NCBI GenBank assembly: GCA_018398585.1
Contig: JAGTTD010000001.1
Span: forward strand, 36,037,938-36,101,937
Length of the DNA: 64,000 nt
DNA from: Simmondsia chinensis
Lineage: Eukaryota > Streptophyta > Magnoliopsida > Caryophyllales > Simmondsiaceae
Direction: 5' to 3'
Shown piece after piece: positions 9,048-19,775 of the stretch; position 1 is the first letter of the stretch; each line of letters starts with the position of its first letter. Position numbers and translations under genes: made by a program. Under the pieces are notes generated by a model that saw only the letters and a program-made list of their open reading frames with translations, did not search any database and was not told the origin of the DNA.

Positions 9048-9605
9048 TCTTAACTTCGAATTCAAAAATTGAAAGCTAATCTTGTAGAAGAAAGAGTTAA
9101 GATCAGAAGAAAAGTGAAGGGGAGGAGAAATAGAGAAGGAGATGAGGAATAAGGAAAATATCCCAAAGGAAATCTGATTTTTATTGATTGAATGCCAAAC
9201 TTACATGATTTCAGCCTTTGAAAATTGAAAGCTAATCTTGTAGAAGAAAGAGTTAAGATGAGAAGAGAAGTGAAGGGGATGAGAAATAGAGAAGGAGATG
9301 AGGAATAGAGAAAATAACCCAAAGGAAATCTGATTTTTATTGATTGAATGCCAAACTTAAATGATTTGAGCCTATTTATATTTGATCTAATTCATTGAAT
9401 CAATACCTCCAACTCTAACTGACTCAAACACTAAAAACTGGTGCAAAACGAGCCAGCCGCCAGATATGACTTCCCTAGACCAACTAACCGACCCCCCTTG
9501 GCGCCAAAGGCATGCCAACTAACTTTTGAATACAATGCAAACGGAAAATCAAGACATTAACCGCAATACAAACCAATTACAACCGAAACTTAACGAATCA
9601 TAACA
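9048..9605 (-). repeat. A 3' LTR with internal 156-bp tandem duplication
   Basis: The segment beginning AAAATTGAAAGCTAATCTTG occurs at about 9065 and again at 9221. This explains why this LTR is ~155 bp longer than its partner at 14450-14852. It ends CGAATCATAACA and is followed on the inside by the tract TTCTCTCCCCCTTGAGAAG, the complement of the polypurine tract. Confidence 0.88.
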
Positions 9606-9687
9606 TTCTCTCCCCCTTGAGAAGCTCCTTGTCCTCAAGGGGAAAAACTAGGAAATTGGCTCTTCAAGAATGTGATATTCTCCCAAG

Positions 9688-10758
9688 TCACAAAGCTCCT
9701 GTCCAAATTATGTCATTGCACTCAAGCTTCTTGCAAAGCACCTTCTTCCATGTGCAATGTTCTTCGACCCTTGACAGCAGCAGTGTTCCATTAGTTCCAG
9801 CTTCAGGTGGCTCCCGTGAACTCTTAACTCCATTCTTCACCTGCTTTTTAAGTAAAGATACACGGAACACCTGGTGAATGTATGATTGAGGAGGTAAGTC
9901 ATGTTTGTATGTAACTTTGCCAATTTTCTCCAAAATCTTGTATGGACCAAAGAAGCGAGCACTTAACTTGACATTCTTCCTGGCAGCCAAAGAAGACAGT
10001 CTATAAGGTTGTAATTTGAGGTAGACCATATCACCAACTTCGTAATTTTTGTCTACCCTCTTTTTATCGGCATAGAACTTCATCCTTGCTTGAGCTTGAA
10101 GGAGATTATCTTTGAGAAGTTGCATCATTTGCTGCCTCTGCTGCAGAAACTCGGTGGCTGCAAATTCTGATGACATTGGCTGCTGCAACGTAAATGGAGT
10201 AGGAAGAGCATAGCAATACAATGCTTGGGGAGGAGTGATGCCAATAGATGCATGTACATAAGTATTGAACCAATATTTAGCTAGAGAGAGCCATAGGTTC
10301 CATTCTCTAGGCTGAGTGAAAACCATGCTTCGAAGGTATTGCTCAATACATTGGTTAACACACTCGATTTGTCCATCCGTTTGTGGATGATAAGATGAGC
10401 TAAGTGCCAATGTAGTGCCCAATAACTTGAACAACCCCCTCCAAAAATTGCTTGTAAAGATCTCGTCTCGATCAAAAACAATGGATTGAGGCAACCCTTG
10501 TAACTTTTATATGTTGTCAAGGAATATCTTTGCTAATCTTTTAGCTGTAACAGGTCGTACAAGAGTAATGAAGTGGCTATATTTGGTAAAACGATCCACT
10601 ACTACCCATATGACTTCCTTGCTTTCAGACCTTGGCAATCCTTCAATGAAATCCATGCTAATATTGATCCAAGCTCCATCCGAAATGGGAAGAGGCTGAA
10701 GAAGTCCCTTGTATCGATGATCCCCTAATTTGGTTTGTTGACACACCTCGCAAGCCAT
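9688..10758 (-). pseudogene. chromovirus A integrase and C-terminal region
   Basis: Two frames in the same register (10507-10758 and 9688-10494) are separated by a stop. The catalytic core is recognisable: MDFIEGLPRS (first Asp), FDRDEIFTSNFW (second Asp), [10 protein letters not shown] followed by IECVNQ (Glu). After it come the GDMVYLKLQPYR and [19 protein letters not shown] segments typical of plant gypsy integrases, then HQVFRVSLLKKQV. It inserts element cDNA into chromatin. The usual ERVNQ is IECVNQ here and the frame is broken, so I regard it as dead. Confidence 0.85.
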
Positions 10759-10765
10759 AACATAA

Positions 10766-11659
10766 TCACTCTGCCTTCTTCAAGCTTGGCCAACTAAAAT
10801 AGGCTTTAACCCTTTGATAAGTGCCCTCTACACCAGCATGACCTCCCCACGGTAAATCGTGAGAGGCTTGAACAATCAGATTTCTCAATTCTGTTGCAGA
10901 ACCAATATACAGCTTGTTCTGAATTCTGATCATCTCTTTCTGCACTGATATGCCTGCTTCATTGTCGACCTTTTCTGCATCTTTTACAAGGCCAGCAGCC
11001 ACACAATCTTGGGCAAAAGGATCACCCTCATATGACTTATAAACTTCTTCCATCCATGAAGGTAACACCACGGATATTGCACTGCACAACCCTTGTTCAG
11101 CATCCTCAAACTTCCTGGATAATGCATCTCTTACAACATTCTCCTTGCCTCTTCTGTACTCAATGACATAATCAAGGCCAAGCATCTTCATTAGGCCCTT
11201 CTTTTGAATTCTATTCACAATCTGTTGCTTAAGAAGATGCTTGAGGCTTTGATGATCCGTGCGAATGATGAACCTGTGACCATCCAAGTAACACCTCCAT
11301 TTCTCAACAGCTAGAAGAATTGCTAAGTATTCCTTCTCATATGTCGACATGACTTGATGCTTGGGACTAAGAGCTTGACTCAAATAAGCAATAGGCCTTC
11401 CGTGTTGGGAAAGAACAGCCCCAATACCAAACCCACTTGCATCTGTCTCTAATACAAAGCTTTCTGCAAAATTTGGCATTGCCAATACCGGTGCTGCACA
11501 CATAGCTGACTTGAGAGCCTCAAAAGCAGCTTGAGCCCTCTCTGACCACAAAAAGGCATCCTTTTTCAAGAGCTCAGTCAAAGCTTTTGCAATAGATCCA
11601 TGTCCTCTAATGAACTTCCTATAACATCCTACTCGAGCTTGGTTTGAGCAAACGAGCAT
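10766..11659 (-). pseudogene. chromovirus A RNase H and integrase zinc-finger region
   Basis: RNase H motifs: [47 protein letters not shown], and VVRDALSRKF. These are followed by a linker and the integrase N-terminal His pair in SHDLPWGGHAGVEGTYQRVK. The frame runs into the core at 10758 only after a frameshift. At its start, CSNQARVGCYRKFIRGHGS joins sequence from both sides of a ~40-codon deletion (the region read as YLGHVISQEG...LRGFLGLT in B). Confidence 0.85.
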
Positions 11660-12474
11660 TTAGACAACTTAGCAAAGAATTTGTGCTGCCGCATCACCAC
11701 AAAGACCTCTCTAAGGTGGATGAGATGATCTTCATAAGAGGAGCTATAAATCAATTTGTCATCAAAGAAGACTAGCACTAATCCCCTCAAGAAAGGCTTA
11801 AAGATGTCTTTCATTGTCGCTTGAAAGGTAGCCAGAGCATTTGTTAGGCCAAAAGGCATAACAACAAACTCAAAATGCCTGTGATGAGTCTGAAAAGCAG
11901 TCTTGTATATATCCGGCCCAAGAACTTTGATTTGATGATATCCCTGTCTCAAATCAAGCTTAGAGAAGAAACATGCTCCATATAACTCATCAAGCAAATC
12001 ATCTATAACGGGAATTGGAAACTTATCTTTCACTGTGAAAGAATTCAATTGGCGATAATCGATGCACATCCTAGCGCACCCATCCTTCTTCTTCACAAGG
12101 ATCACAGGTGAGGCAAAGGGGCTATGGCTTGGTCGAATGAAGCTCATGTGAAGCAACTCATCAACTTGTCCCTCAATTTCTGATTTTTGGCCATGAGCAT
12201 ATCGGTATGGCCTGATTTTAACTGCCTTAGCACCTGCTTGAAGTGGAATGGCATGATCCACATTCTTTTGAGGAGGAAGGCTCTTTGGTTGCTCAAAAAC
12301 ATCTTCAAACTCTTCAACCAAGGCATGAACCTCAGGCTGAATGTCCTGCTGCAGCTCCACAGATGAGATAACAAACAAGTGTCCAAGCCATTGTATTGCT
12401 TTCTTCTTGAATCCCCCTTGTAATCGTTTTCCATCAATCAACCGAAGCTGTGCTTCTTCAGAAATGCCTTGCAA
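11629..12474 (-). pseudogene. chromovirus A reverse transcriptase
   Basis: Palm and finger motifs in order: KIRPYRYAHGQKSEIE, FASPVILVKKKDGCARMCID, YRQLNS, FFSKLDLRQGYHQIKV, VVMPFGLTNALATFQATM, and the catalytic LVFFDDKLIYSSS (F-x-D-D). The aspartates are retained, but the residue after them is Lys rather than the usual Ile. The frame ends at SKCSFAQTKLE, where the deletion described under the RNase H entry begins. Confidence 0.88.
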
Positions 12475-12583
12475 TGCAACTTTAGTGCCATGAACCTCAA
12501 ATGCTTACCGTCATTTTATCAAAATTAAACACCACCGGATTGAAAGTTCTCATCCAATCTACCCCTAGCACCATATCACAACC

Positions 12584-13080
12584 TCACAAAGGAAGAATTC
12601 TCAAATCAAAAGTGAATTGATGATCTTGCATAGACCATGGAAAAGCTTGGCACTTACTTTGAGTAGTTATGGAGTTGCCATCAGCCACCATAACCGCTAA
12701 TGGATGAGTTCTAGTCACTTCATGCTTCACTTTCTTAATCAACTTGGGGTCTACAAAGCTATGCGTGCTCCCACTATCAATAAGAATAATGATAGAAGTT
12801 TTACCAGACTTTCCTTTGATATGAATGGTATTGTAGGCTCCACTCTCGGTCATAGTCTTCATGGAAATCTCAACTTCACCCTCCAACAAGTCATCTAGAG
12901 AAGAATGCTCATAACTATCTTCCTCGGCATCTAAATCTTCACTGTCAGAATCAACTCTTGCACGGGATCCTCTTGCAGACATTATGGCCTAGGATTTGCA
13001 TCTGTGACCAGGCTGATAAGGCTGATTGCAATGGTAACATAGCCTCACGGAACTCTTATCCATAGCACGCTTGAATCTGG
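12584..13080 (-). pseudogene. chromovirus A gag end, zinc knuckle and aspartic protease
   Basis: Upstream at about 13015-13060 the minus strand reads LCYHCNQPYQPGHRC, a CCHC-type RNA-binding knuckle, followed by a TAG. The next frame starts MSARGSRARVDSDSEDLDAE and contains the protease active site IIILIDSGSTHSFVDP, then HPLAVMVADG. Gag cleavage would depend on this D-S-G. The frame ends at DLRILPL at 12584. Confidence 0.85.
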
Positions 13081-13096
13081 AACCTGAAGCATCCTT

Positions 13097-14375
13097 CTAC
13101 TGCGGTCTGAAGTTACTGCTTTTGACCTTATTCTTGTCACTTGAACTTGCTAAAGTAGCTTCAATCAACTTAGCCTTGTTGTAAGCATTAGACAATGTCT
13201 TAGGGCCTATGGCTTTCACCGTATTCTTGATCCTAGGCTTCAAACCACTAACGAAACAAGAGACATAATATGCCCCTGAATCCTCCAGAGAAATGGATAT
13301 TATTGACAACATGTTCGCTTATAGATTCTAAAATCTGATCATGTACTCCCTCATGGTAGAGGTTTGGTACACCTTATTAAAACTGTCCACTACATCAATT
13401 ATCTCCTCTTCACCATATCGTTCACACATTTCTTCTACGAATTGGCCCCAAGAAAGGCTAGGTTTGCTCTTCAACAAACTATAGTACCACACCTCATGAT
13501 CTCCATGTAAGTGTACTACAGCTAGCTAACTCAACTTTTTCAGCTTCACTTATGTTGTAACATTGAAAATACCGATCACACCTTCTCAACCATGACTCCG
13601 GTTGTTTACCCTCAAAAGGTTCAATTTCCACTCTTGGCTGTCTATGAGAACCACTCCTGCCACCCGATGAAATGTCATTGTTCACTGATCTTTGATGAAA
13701 ATGCAGATCAGGTGGCCTATCTTGATGTTCGAAGTCATCATCTGCATTTCGGTGGTGAATAATAGAATTCGGAAGCCCTGAATTCTGATCTGAATTTAAG
13801 CCATTCAGTATGGAATGAACTTGTTCTGTAGCTCGATCCTGATTCTCTGCAGTAATGTCAGCCTCTGAAGGTTGATCATCAACCGATCTAATCTGTATTG
13901 AAGGTCCTGCCTCAGATTGAATCATTGGAGATTTTTCTCGATTCCTTGCTAAACCTTCAGTTCTGCTAATATTCACCTGCGGTTGAACCTCTTCAGCAGG
14001 TGGAAAAATCTGGCTAGCAGGTTTAAGGATCGCATGAGTTGATGATTCTCCTTGCTTATTAATTTGAACTTACAAGTCCATAAGCTTTGCCTCAATCTGC
14101 TGCCTATGATCTTCATTTTTGAGGTCCTGTTTCAATAACAACTGCTGAAATTGATCAAACCATTGTTCAAATTTTTGATCTATAGTTTGGTCTATCGTTT
14201 GCTTCTGTGACTCCATAACACGGTCACAAATGACCTGAATGTGATCAGTAGTTAAGTACTGCAGACCGATTGTTGCATCTACACCAGCAACAGCAGCGTA
14301 AGAAAGATCTGGACTCACAACCGCAACTGCATTTACTCCACCAGCTCCCGATCGAGTCCTGACTCATTCAGCCAT
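13097..14375 (-). pseudogene. chromovirus A gag
   Basis: The start codon is at 14375 (MAE, then an in-frame TGA, then VRTRSGAG), by analogy with B and D. Pieces follow at 14070-14318 (a Gln-rich helical N-terminus with QKFEQWFDQFQQLLLKQ), 13494-13976 (RQPRVEIEPFEGKQPESWLR, then RCDRYFQCYNISEAEKVELA) and 13097-13312 (YYVSCFVSGLKPRIKNTVKA). The FEGK..ESWLRRC..YF and F.sGLkp.i.. motifs are characteristic of plant chromovirus capsid proteins. Stops and at least one frameshift disable it. Confidence 0.8.
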
Positions 14376-14434
14376 AATTTGATTGTTTCTCTTTGGTTTT
14401 TCCAGCTCCAATCAATCAATTGATTGCTTGAACT

Positions 14435-14449
14435 AGCTCTGATACCAAT
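14435..14449 (-). other. A primer binding site
   Basis: The minus strand reads AATTGGTATCAGAGC directly inside the LTR, complementary to the 3' end of initiator tRNA-Met. Confidence 0.88.
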
Positions 14450-14852
14450 TGTTAACTTCCAATTTGAAAATTGAAAGCTAATCTTGTAGAAGAAAGAGTT
14501 AAGATGTGAAGAGAAGTGAAGGGGATGAGAAATAGAGAAGGAGATGAGGAATAGAGAAAATATCCCAAAGGAAATCTAAGTTTTATTGATTGAATGCCAA
14601 ACTTACATGATTTGAGCCTATTTATATTTGATCTAATACATTGAATCAATACCTCCAACTCTAACCGACTCAAAACACTAAAAACTGGCGCCAAACGAGC
14701 CAGCCGCCAGATTTGACTTCCCTAGACCAACTAACCGACCCCCCTTAGCGCCAAAGGCATGCCAACTAACTTTTGAATACAATGCAAAAGCAAAATCATG
14801 ACATTAACCGCAATACAAACCAATTACAACCGAAACTTAAAGAATCATAACA
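14450..14852 (-). repeat. A 5' LTR
   Basis: A 403-bp TGTTAACTTCC...AGAATCATAACA repeat. It matches 9048-9605 apart from the duplication there. It abuts B LTR sequence on its right. Confidence 0.92.
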
Positions 14853-15200
14853 GCGTTAAGATGAGAAGAGAAGTGAAGGGGATGAGAAATTGAGAAGGAG
14901 ATGAGAAATAGAGAGAGAATGTCTCAAAGGAAATCTGATTTTTATTCATTGAATGATGAATTTACAAGATTTGAGCTTATTTATACTTGATCTAATATAT
15001 TGAACCAAGACACCAAGGCTCTAACCTCCTCTAACTAAATCTGGAGCCAAAATCTCTTAGCCGCCTAATTTAACTCCCTTAACCGACTTTGGCGCCAAAA
15101 CAACCTACCAACTAACGACCCAATACAACTCCCAAAACAATTCAACAACACTACGAACAATTCAAGACCAATTACAACAAAAACTAAAGAAATCATAACA
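14853..15200 (-). repeat. B 3' LTR, main fragment
   Basis: Continues the LTR broken at 9047, starting with the duplicated GCGTT and ending AAATCATAACA. The polypurine complement TTCCCTCCTCCTTGAGAAG follows. It matches 19776-20168. Confidence 0.88.
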
Positions 15201-15604
15201 TTCCCTCCTCCTTGAGAAGCTCCTTGTCCTCAAGGAGAAAAACTAGGGAATTGGCTCTTCGAGAATGTGAGATTCTCCCAAGTGGGAAAGCGCTTGTCCA
15301 AATTCCCCCACTGCACCAATACTTCCTACAAAGCCCTCTGTTTGGTCTACATTTTTCTTCTCCCCTTGACAGCACCCGGTTGCAGTAGCAGTGCTCCATT
15401 CACGCCAACTTCTGGTGCTTCCCGCGAGTGTTTAGCTCCATTCTTCACTTGCTTTTTAAGTAAAGATACATGGAACACTGGGTGAATGTATGAATGAGGA
15501 GGTCAATCAAGTTTGTATGCAACTTTGCCAATCTTCTCCAAAATCTTGTATGGGCCAAAGAAACGAGCACTTAGCTTGACATTCTTCCTGACAGCCAAAG
15601 AAGA
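15201..15604 (-). pseudogene. chromovirus B integrase C-terminal end
   Basis: Degenerate continuation of the B polyprotein after the stop at 15605: [33 protein letters not shown], and finally (15193-15399, another frame) NSLVFLLEDKELLKEEGML running into the LTR. The last segment corresponds to the F..sqFP...LEDK end of related elements. Stops and a frameshift break it. Confidence 0.7.
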
Positions 15605-18049
15605 CTATCTATAGGGTTGTAATTTGAGGTAGACCATATCTCCAACTTCATAATTTTTGTCTACCCTCTTTTTATCGGCATAGAACTTCATCCTTGCTTG
15701 AGCATGGAGGAGATTATCTTTGAGAAGTTGCATCATTTGCTTCCACTGGTGCAAATACTCTGTGGCTGCAGATTCTGGTGGCATTGGCTGCTGCGACATA
15801 AATGGAGTAGGAGGAGCATAACCATACAGTGCTTGGAAAGGAGTGATGCCAATAGATGCATGTACATGGGTGTTGAACCAATATTCAGCTAGAGAGAGCC
15901 ATCGGTCCCATTCTCTAGGCTGAGTGAAAACCATGCTTCGAAGGTATTGCTTAACACATTGATTAACACGCTCGGTTTGTCCATCCGTTTGTGGATGATA
16001 AGATAAGCTAAGTGCCAATGTAGTGCCCAACAACTTGAACAACTTCCTCCAGAAATTGCTTGTAAAGACCTTGTCCTGATCAAAAACATTGGAATGAGGC
16101 AACCCATGTAACTTAAATATGTTGTCAAGGGCGATCTTTGCTAATCTTTCTGCAGTTACCGGTCGTGTGAGAGCAATGAAATGACTATATTTGGGGAAAC
16201 GATCCACCACAACCCAAATAACTTCCTTGCTATCAGACCTTGGTAACCCCTCAATGAAATCCATGCTAATATTGATCCAAGCTCCTTCCGGAATGGGAAG
16301 AGGCTGAAGAAGCCCCTTGTATCGATGATCACCCAATTTGGTTTGTTGACACACTTCACAAGAATTTACATAATCACTCACTGCCTTCTTCAAACCTGGC
16401 CAGCTGAAATAGGCTCTGACCCTTTGACAAGTGCCCTCTACACCAGCATGTCCTCCCCGAGCTGAGTCATGTGAAGCTTGAACAATCTGGTTCCTCAAGT
16501 CTGATGCAGAACCAATGTATAGCTTGTTCTGTCCTCTGATCAACCCTTTCTGCACTGATACTTCTACTTCACTGTCATTTTTCTTTGCATTTTTCACAAG
16601 GCTAGTAGCCACACATTCTTGAGCAAATGGATCACCCTCATATGACTTATAAACTTCATCCATCCATGAAGGTATCACCACAGATATTGCACTGCACAGC
16701 CTATGTTCAGCTTCCTCAAACTTCCTTGATAAAGCATCTGCTGCAGCATTGTCCTTGCCTCTTCTGTACTCAATGGCGCAATCGAGGCCAAGCATCTTCA
16801 TTAGGCCCTTCTTTTGAATTCTTGTCACAATCTTTTGCTCAAGAAGGTGCTTGAGGCTTTGATGATCAGTTCGAATGATGAATCTATGTCCCTCCAAGTA
16901 ATGCCTCCATTTTTCCACGGTTAGAAGAATTGCTAAGTATTCTTTCTCATAAGTTGACATGGCTTGATGCTTGGGACTAAGTGCTTGACTCAAATAAGCA
17001 ATAGGCCTCCCTTGTTGAGAAAGAACAGCCCCAACACCAGAACAACTTGCATCTGTCTCCAGCACGAAGTTCTCTGCAAAATTTGGCATTGCCAATACCG
17101 GTACTACACACATGGCTGATTTGAGAGCCTCAAAAGCAGCTTGAGCTCTCTCCGACCACAAGAAAGCATCTTTCTTTAAGAGCTTAGTTAAAGGTTTTGC
17201 AATAGATCCATAACCTCCAATGAACTTCCTATAATATCTGGTCAAACCCAAAAATCCTCTCAATTGGTTCAAGGTTATTGGAATTGGCCAATCTTGCATT
17301 GCTTGGACCTTAGTAGGGTTAGTGGAAACTCCTTCTTGAGAGATGACATGGCCCAAATACTCGAGCCTAGTCTGAGCAAACGAGCATTTGGACAGCTTGG
17401 CAAAGAACTTTTGCTGCCGCATCACCACAAAGACTTCTCTAAGGTGGATGAGATAATCCTCATAAGAAGAGCTATAAATCAATATGTCATCAAAGACGAC
17501 TAACACTGATCTCCTTAAGAAAGGCTTAAAAATGTCATTCATTGCCGCTTGGAAGGTAGCCGGAGCATTTGTTAGGCCAAATGGCATAGCAACAAACTTG
17601 AAATGCCCGTGATGAGTCTGAAAAGCAGTCTTGTATATATCCGGCTCAAGAACTCTGATTTGATGATATGCCTGCCTCAAATCAAGCTTAGAGAAGAAAC
17701 ATGCTCCATATAGCTCATCAAGCAAATCATCTATAACTGGAATTGGAAACTTATCTTTCATTGTCAAAGAATTCAATTGATGATAATCGATGCACATCCT
17801 AGCCGTCCCATCCTTCTTCTTCACAAGGATCACAGGTGAGGCAAAGGGACTATGGCTTGGTCTAATGAAGCTCATATGAAGCAACTCATCAACTTGTCTC
17901 AATATTTCTGATTTTTGGGCATGAGCATATCGATAAGGCCTGATTTTAACCGGATCTGCATTTGCTCGGAGTGGTATGGCATGGTCCACACTCCTTTGAG
18001 GAGGAAGACTCTTTGGTTGCTCAAAAACGTCTTCAAACTCATCAACCAA
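15605..18049 (-). CDS. chromovirus B RT-RNaseH-integrase (814 codons, no protease)
   Basis: The longest pol frame in the window. RT: RMCIDYHQLNS near residue 84, SKLDLRQAYHQIRV near 120, catalytic LVVFDDILIYSSS with Asp187-Asp188. RNase H: ETDAS (Asp333), YEKEYLAIL (Glu370), RTDHQSLKHLL (Asp395), DALSR (Asp438). Integrase: zinc finger with HDSARGGH and CEVCQQTK (Cys564, Cys567), core MDFIEGLP (Asp597), FDQDKVFTSNFW (Asp657), [13 protein letters not shown] (Glu693). All catalytic residues are retained. It stops after MVYLKLQPYR, about 150 residues short of the family end. The frame is intact, but without protease or a complete gag it is unlikely to act in cis. The first Met is internal; the upstream sequence is in frame after stops. 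Confidence 0.88.
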   Translation of the reverse strand: MVDEFEDVFEQPKSLPPQRSVDHAIPLRANADPVKIRPYRYAHAQKSEILRQVDELLHMSFIRPSHSPFASPVILVKKKDGTARMCIDYHQLNSLTMKDKFPIPVIDDLLDELYGACFFSKLDLRQAYHQIRVLEPDIYKTAFQTHHGHFKFVAMPFGLTNAPATFQAAMNDIFKPFLRRSVLVVFDDILIYSSSYEDYLIHLREVFVVMRQQKFFAKLSKCSFAQTRLEYLGHVISQEGVSTNPTKVQAMQDWPIPITLNQLRGFLGLTRYYRKFIGGYGSIAKPLTKLLKKDAFLWSERAQAAFEALKSAMCVVPVLAMPNFAENFVLETDASCSGVGAVLSQQGRPIAYLSQALSPKHQAMSTYEKEYLAILLTVEKWRHYLEGHRFIIRTDHQSLKHLLEQKIVTRIQKKGLMKMLGLDCAIEYRRGKDNAAADALSRKFEEAEHRLCSAISVVIPSWMDEVYKSYEGDPFAQECVATSLVKNAKKNDSEVEVSVQKGLIRGQNKLYIGSASDLRNQIVQASHDSARGGHAGVEGTCQRVRAYFSWPGLKKAVSDYVNSCEVCQQTKLGDHRYKGLLQPLPIPEGAWINISMDFIEGLPRSDSKEVIWVVVDRFPKYSHFIALTRPVTAERLAKIALDNIFKLHGLPHSNVFDQDKVFTSNFWRKLFKLLGTTLALSLSYHPQTDGQTERVNQCVKQYLRSMVFTQPREWDRWLSLAEYWFNTHVHASIGITPFQALYGYAPPTPFMSQQPMPPESAATEYLHQWKQMMQLLKDNLLHAQARMKFYADKKRVDKNYEVGDMVYLKLQPYR

Positions 18050-18151
18050 AGCATGAACCTCAGACTGAATGTCCTGCTACAGTTCCACAGGTGAAATTAC
18101 AAACAATTGTCTAAGCTATTGAATTGCCTTCTTCTTGAATCCTCCTTTTAG

Positions 18152-18373
18152 TCATTTGCCATCAATCAACCGAAGCTGGGCTTCTTCAGAAATACCAGCT
18201 TTTCCTTTGATGCCAATGGTATTGTGAGCTCCACTCCCAATCAAAGCCTTCATGGAAATCTCAACCTCGTCCTCAAACAATTCATCTTGGGAAGAATGCT
18301 CATAACTGTCTTCCTCTGCATCTGAATCCTCACTGTCAGAATCATCTTTTGCTCGGGATCCCCTTGTAGACAT
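18152..18373 (-). pseudogene. chromovirus B gag-pol junction with the protease deleted
   Basis: The frame reads MSTRGSRAKDDSDSEDSDAE, then EVEISMKALIGSGAHNTIGI, KGKAG, and directly ISEEAQLRLIDGK. In A, C and D the segment between these two motifs holds the aspartic protease (LIDSGSTHS) and about 140 further residues. B therefore lacks its protease through an in-frame deletion near 18200. 18050-18151 continues the frame with stops. Confidence 0.85.
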
Positions 18374-18403
18374 TAAGGCTTGATATTTCTATCTATGCCC
18401 TGG

Positions 18404-19710
18404 CTAATAAGGCTGGTTGCAAAGGTAACACAGCCTCACTAAGCTCTTATCAACAGCACGCTTGAATCTGGAACTTGGAGCATCTTTCTGCTGCGATCTG
18501 AAGTTGCTTCTTTTAATCTTATTTCTGTCACTTGAAGTTGCTAAAGTGGCTTCAATCAACTTAGCCTTGTTGTAAGCATTAGACAATGTCTTAGGACCAA
18601 TGGCTTTCACCATATTCTTGATCCTAGGCTTTAATCCACTAACAAAACATGAGACATAATATGCCTCTGAATCCTCCGGAGAGATGGATATCATTGACAA
18701 CAAGTTAGCTCATAGATTCTCAAATCTGATCATGTATTCCCTCACGGTAGAGGTTTGATACACCTTATTAAAACTGTCCGCAACATCACTAATCTCCTCT
18801 TCTCCATATCGTTCAAACAATTCTTCTACGAATTGGCCCCAAGAGAGGTTAGGTTTTCTCTTCAACGAACTATAATACCACACCTCATGATCTCCATGTA
18901 AGCGGACTGCAGCTAGCTCGACTTTTTCTGCTTCACTTATGTTGTAATATTGAAAGTACCGATCACACCTTCTCAACTATGACTCTGGTTGTTTACCATC
19001 AAAAGGCTCCATTTCCACTCTTGGCTGCCTGTGAGCACTACTCCTGCCACCAGAGAAAATATCATTACTCAATGTTCTTTGCTGAAAATGCTGATCAGGA
19101 GGTCTACCTTGGTGATCGAAATCATTGACTGCATTTTTGTGGTGAAAACAGAACTAGGAAGCCTTGAATTCTGATATGAATTCAAGCCATTCAATCTGGA
19201 ATGAGCTTGTATTGTGGCTCAATCTTGATTCTCTGCACCAATTTCAGCTTGTGGAGTTCGATCAACATCTGATCTGATCTGAATTGAAGGCCTTGCCTTA
19301 GGTTGATTCATTGGAGATTTACCTCGATTCCTCTCTAGACTTTCAGCTCTGCCATTGTGAACTTGCGGTTGCACCACTTCAACGGTAGGACAAATTTGAC
19401 TTGAAGGCTTAAGGATCGCGTTAACTGATGATTCCCCCTGCTTATTAACCTAATCCTGCAGAAACGCAACATTAGCCTCAATCTGCTGCAACCGATCTTC
19501 TTTATGCGAATCCTTTTCTAGAAGTAACTACTGCATTTTCAAGAGTTGATCGAATTTGTTATTTAAGTCCGGAAGATGATCAGTAGTGAGATACTGAGGT
19601 CCGGTTGTAGCATTTGCACCAGTTTCAGCAGCGCAAGGTACATCAGAACCAGCAACTACAGCTGCATAGGTTGCACCAGCTCCCGATCAGGTCCTCACAC
19701 CATCAGCCAT
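18404..19710 (-). pseudogene. chromovirus B gag
   Basis: The start is at 19710 (MADGVRT, then a TGA, then SGAGATYAAVVAG). The N-terminal half (19000-19700) is full of stops. The capsid part is readable at 18710-18976 (RRCDRYFQYYNISEAEKVEL, VWYYSSLKRKPNLSWGQFVE) and 18404-18703 (YYVSCFVSGLKPRIKNMVKA, then KRAVDKSLVRLCYLCNQPY). The zinc knuckle is damaged: a stop follows NQPY and the last Cys is lost. The capsid frames share the pol register. Confidence 0.8.
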
Positions 19711-19775
19711 GTTTTTCTTCTGTTTTGCTAGCTCCAATCAATCAATTGATTGCTTGAACCGGCTCTGATACCAAT

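Larger units (their letters stand above)
9048..14852 (-). mobile_element. Ty3/gypsy chromovirus A (Reina-like)
   Basis: A 5.8-kb element inserted in the 3' LTR of B. LTRs are 9048-9605 (558 bp, enlarged by an internal duplication) and 14450-14852 (403 bp). Flanking 5-mers are GAGTT and GCGTT. The first base pair of the LTR has changed from TG to TC at 9048. Interior order on the minus strand is gag, protease, RT, RNase H, integrase, broken by several frameshifts, stops and a deletion of about 40 codons after RT. A was the later arrival and a close relative of its host. Confidence 0.92.

Noticed and set aside
9062..9322. 86-codon frame with two similar halves (FPLGYFPYSSSPSLFL)
   Set aside because: Translation of the duplicated block of the chromovirus A LTR, not a repeat protein.
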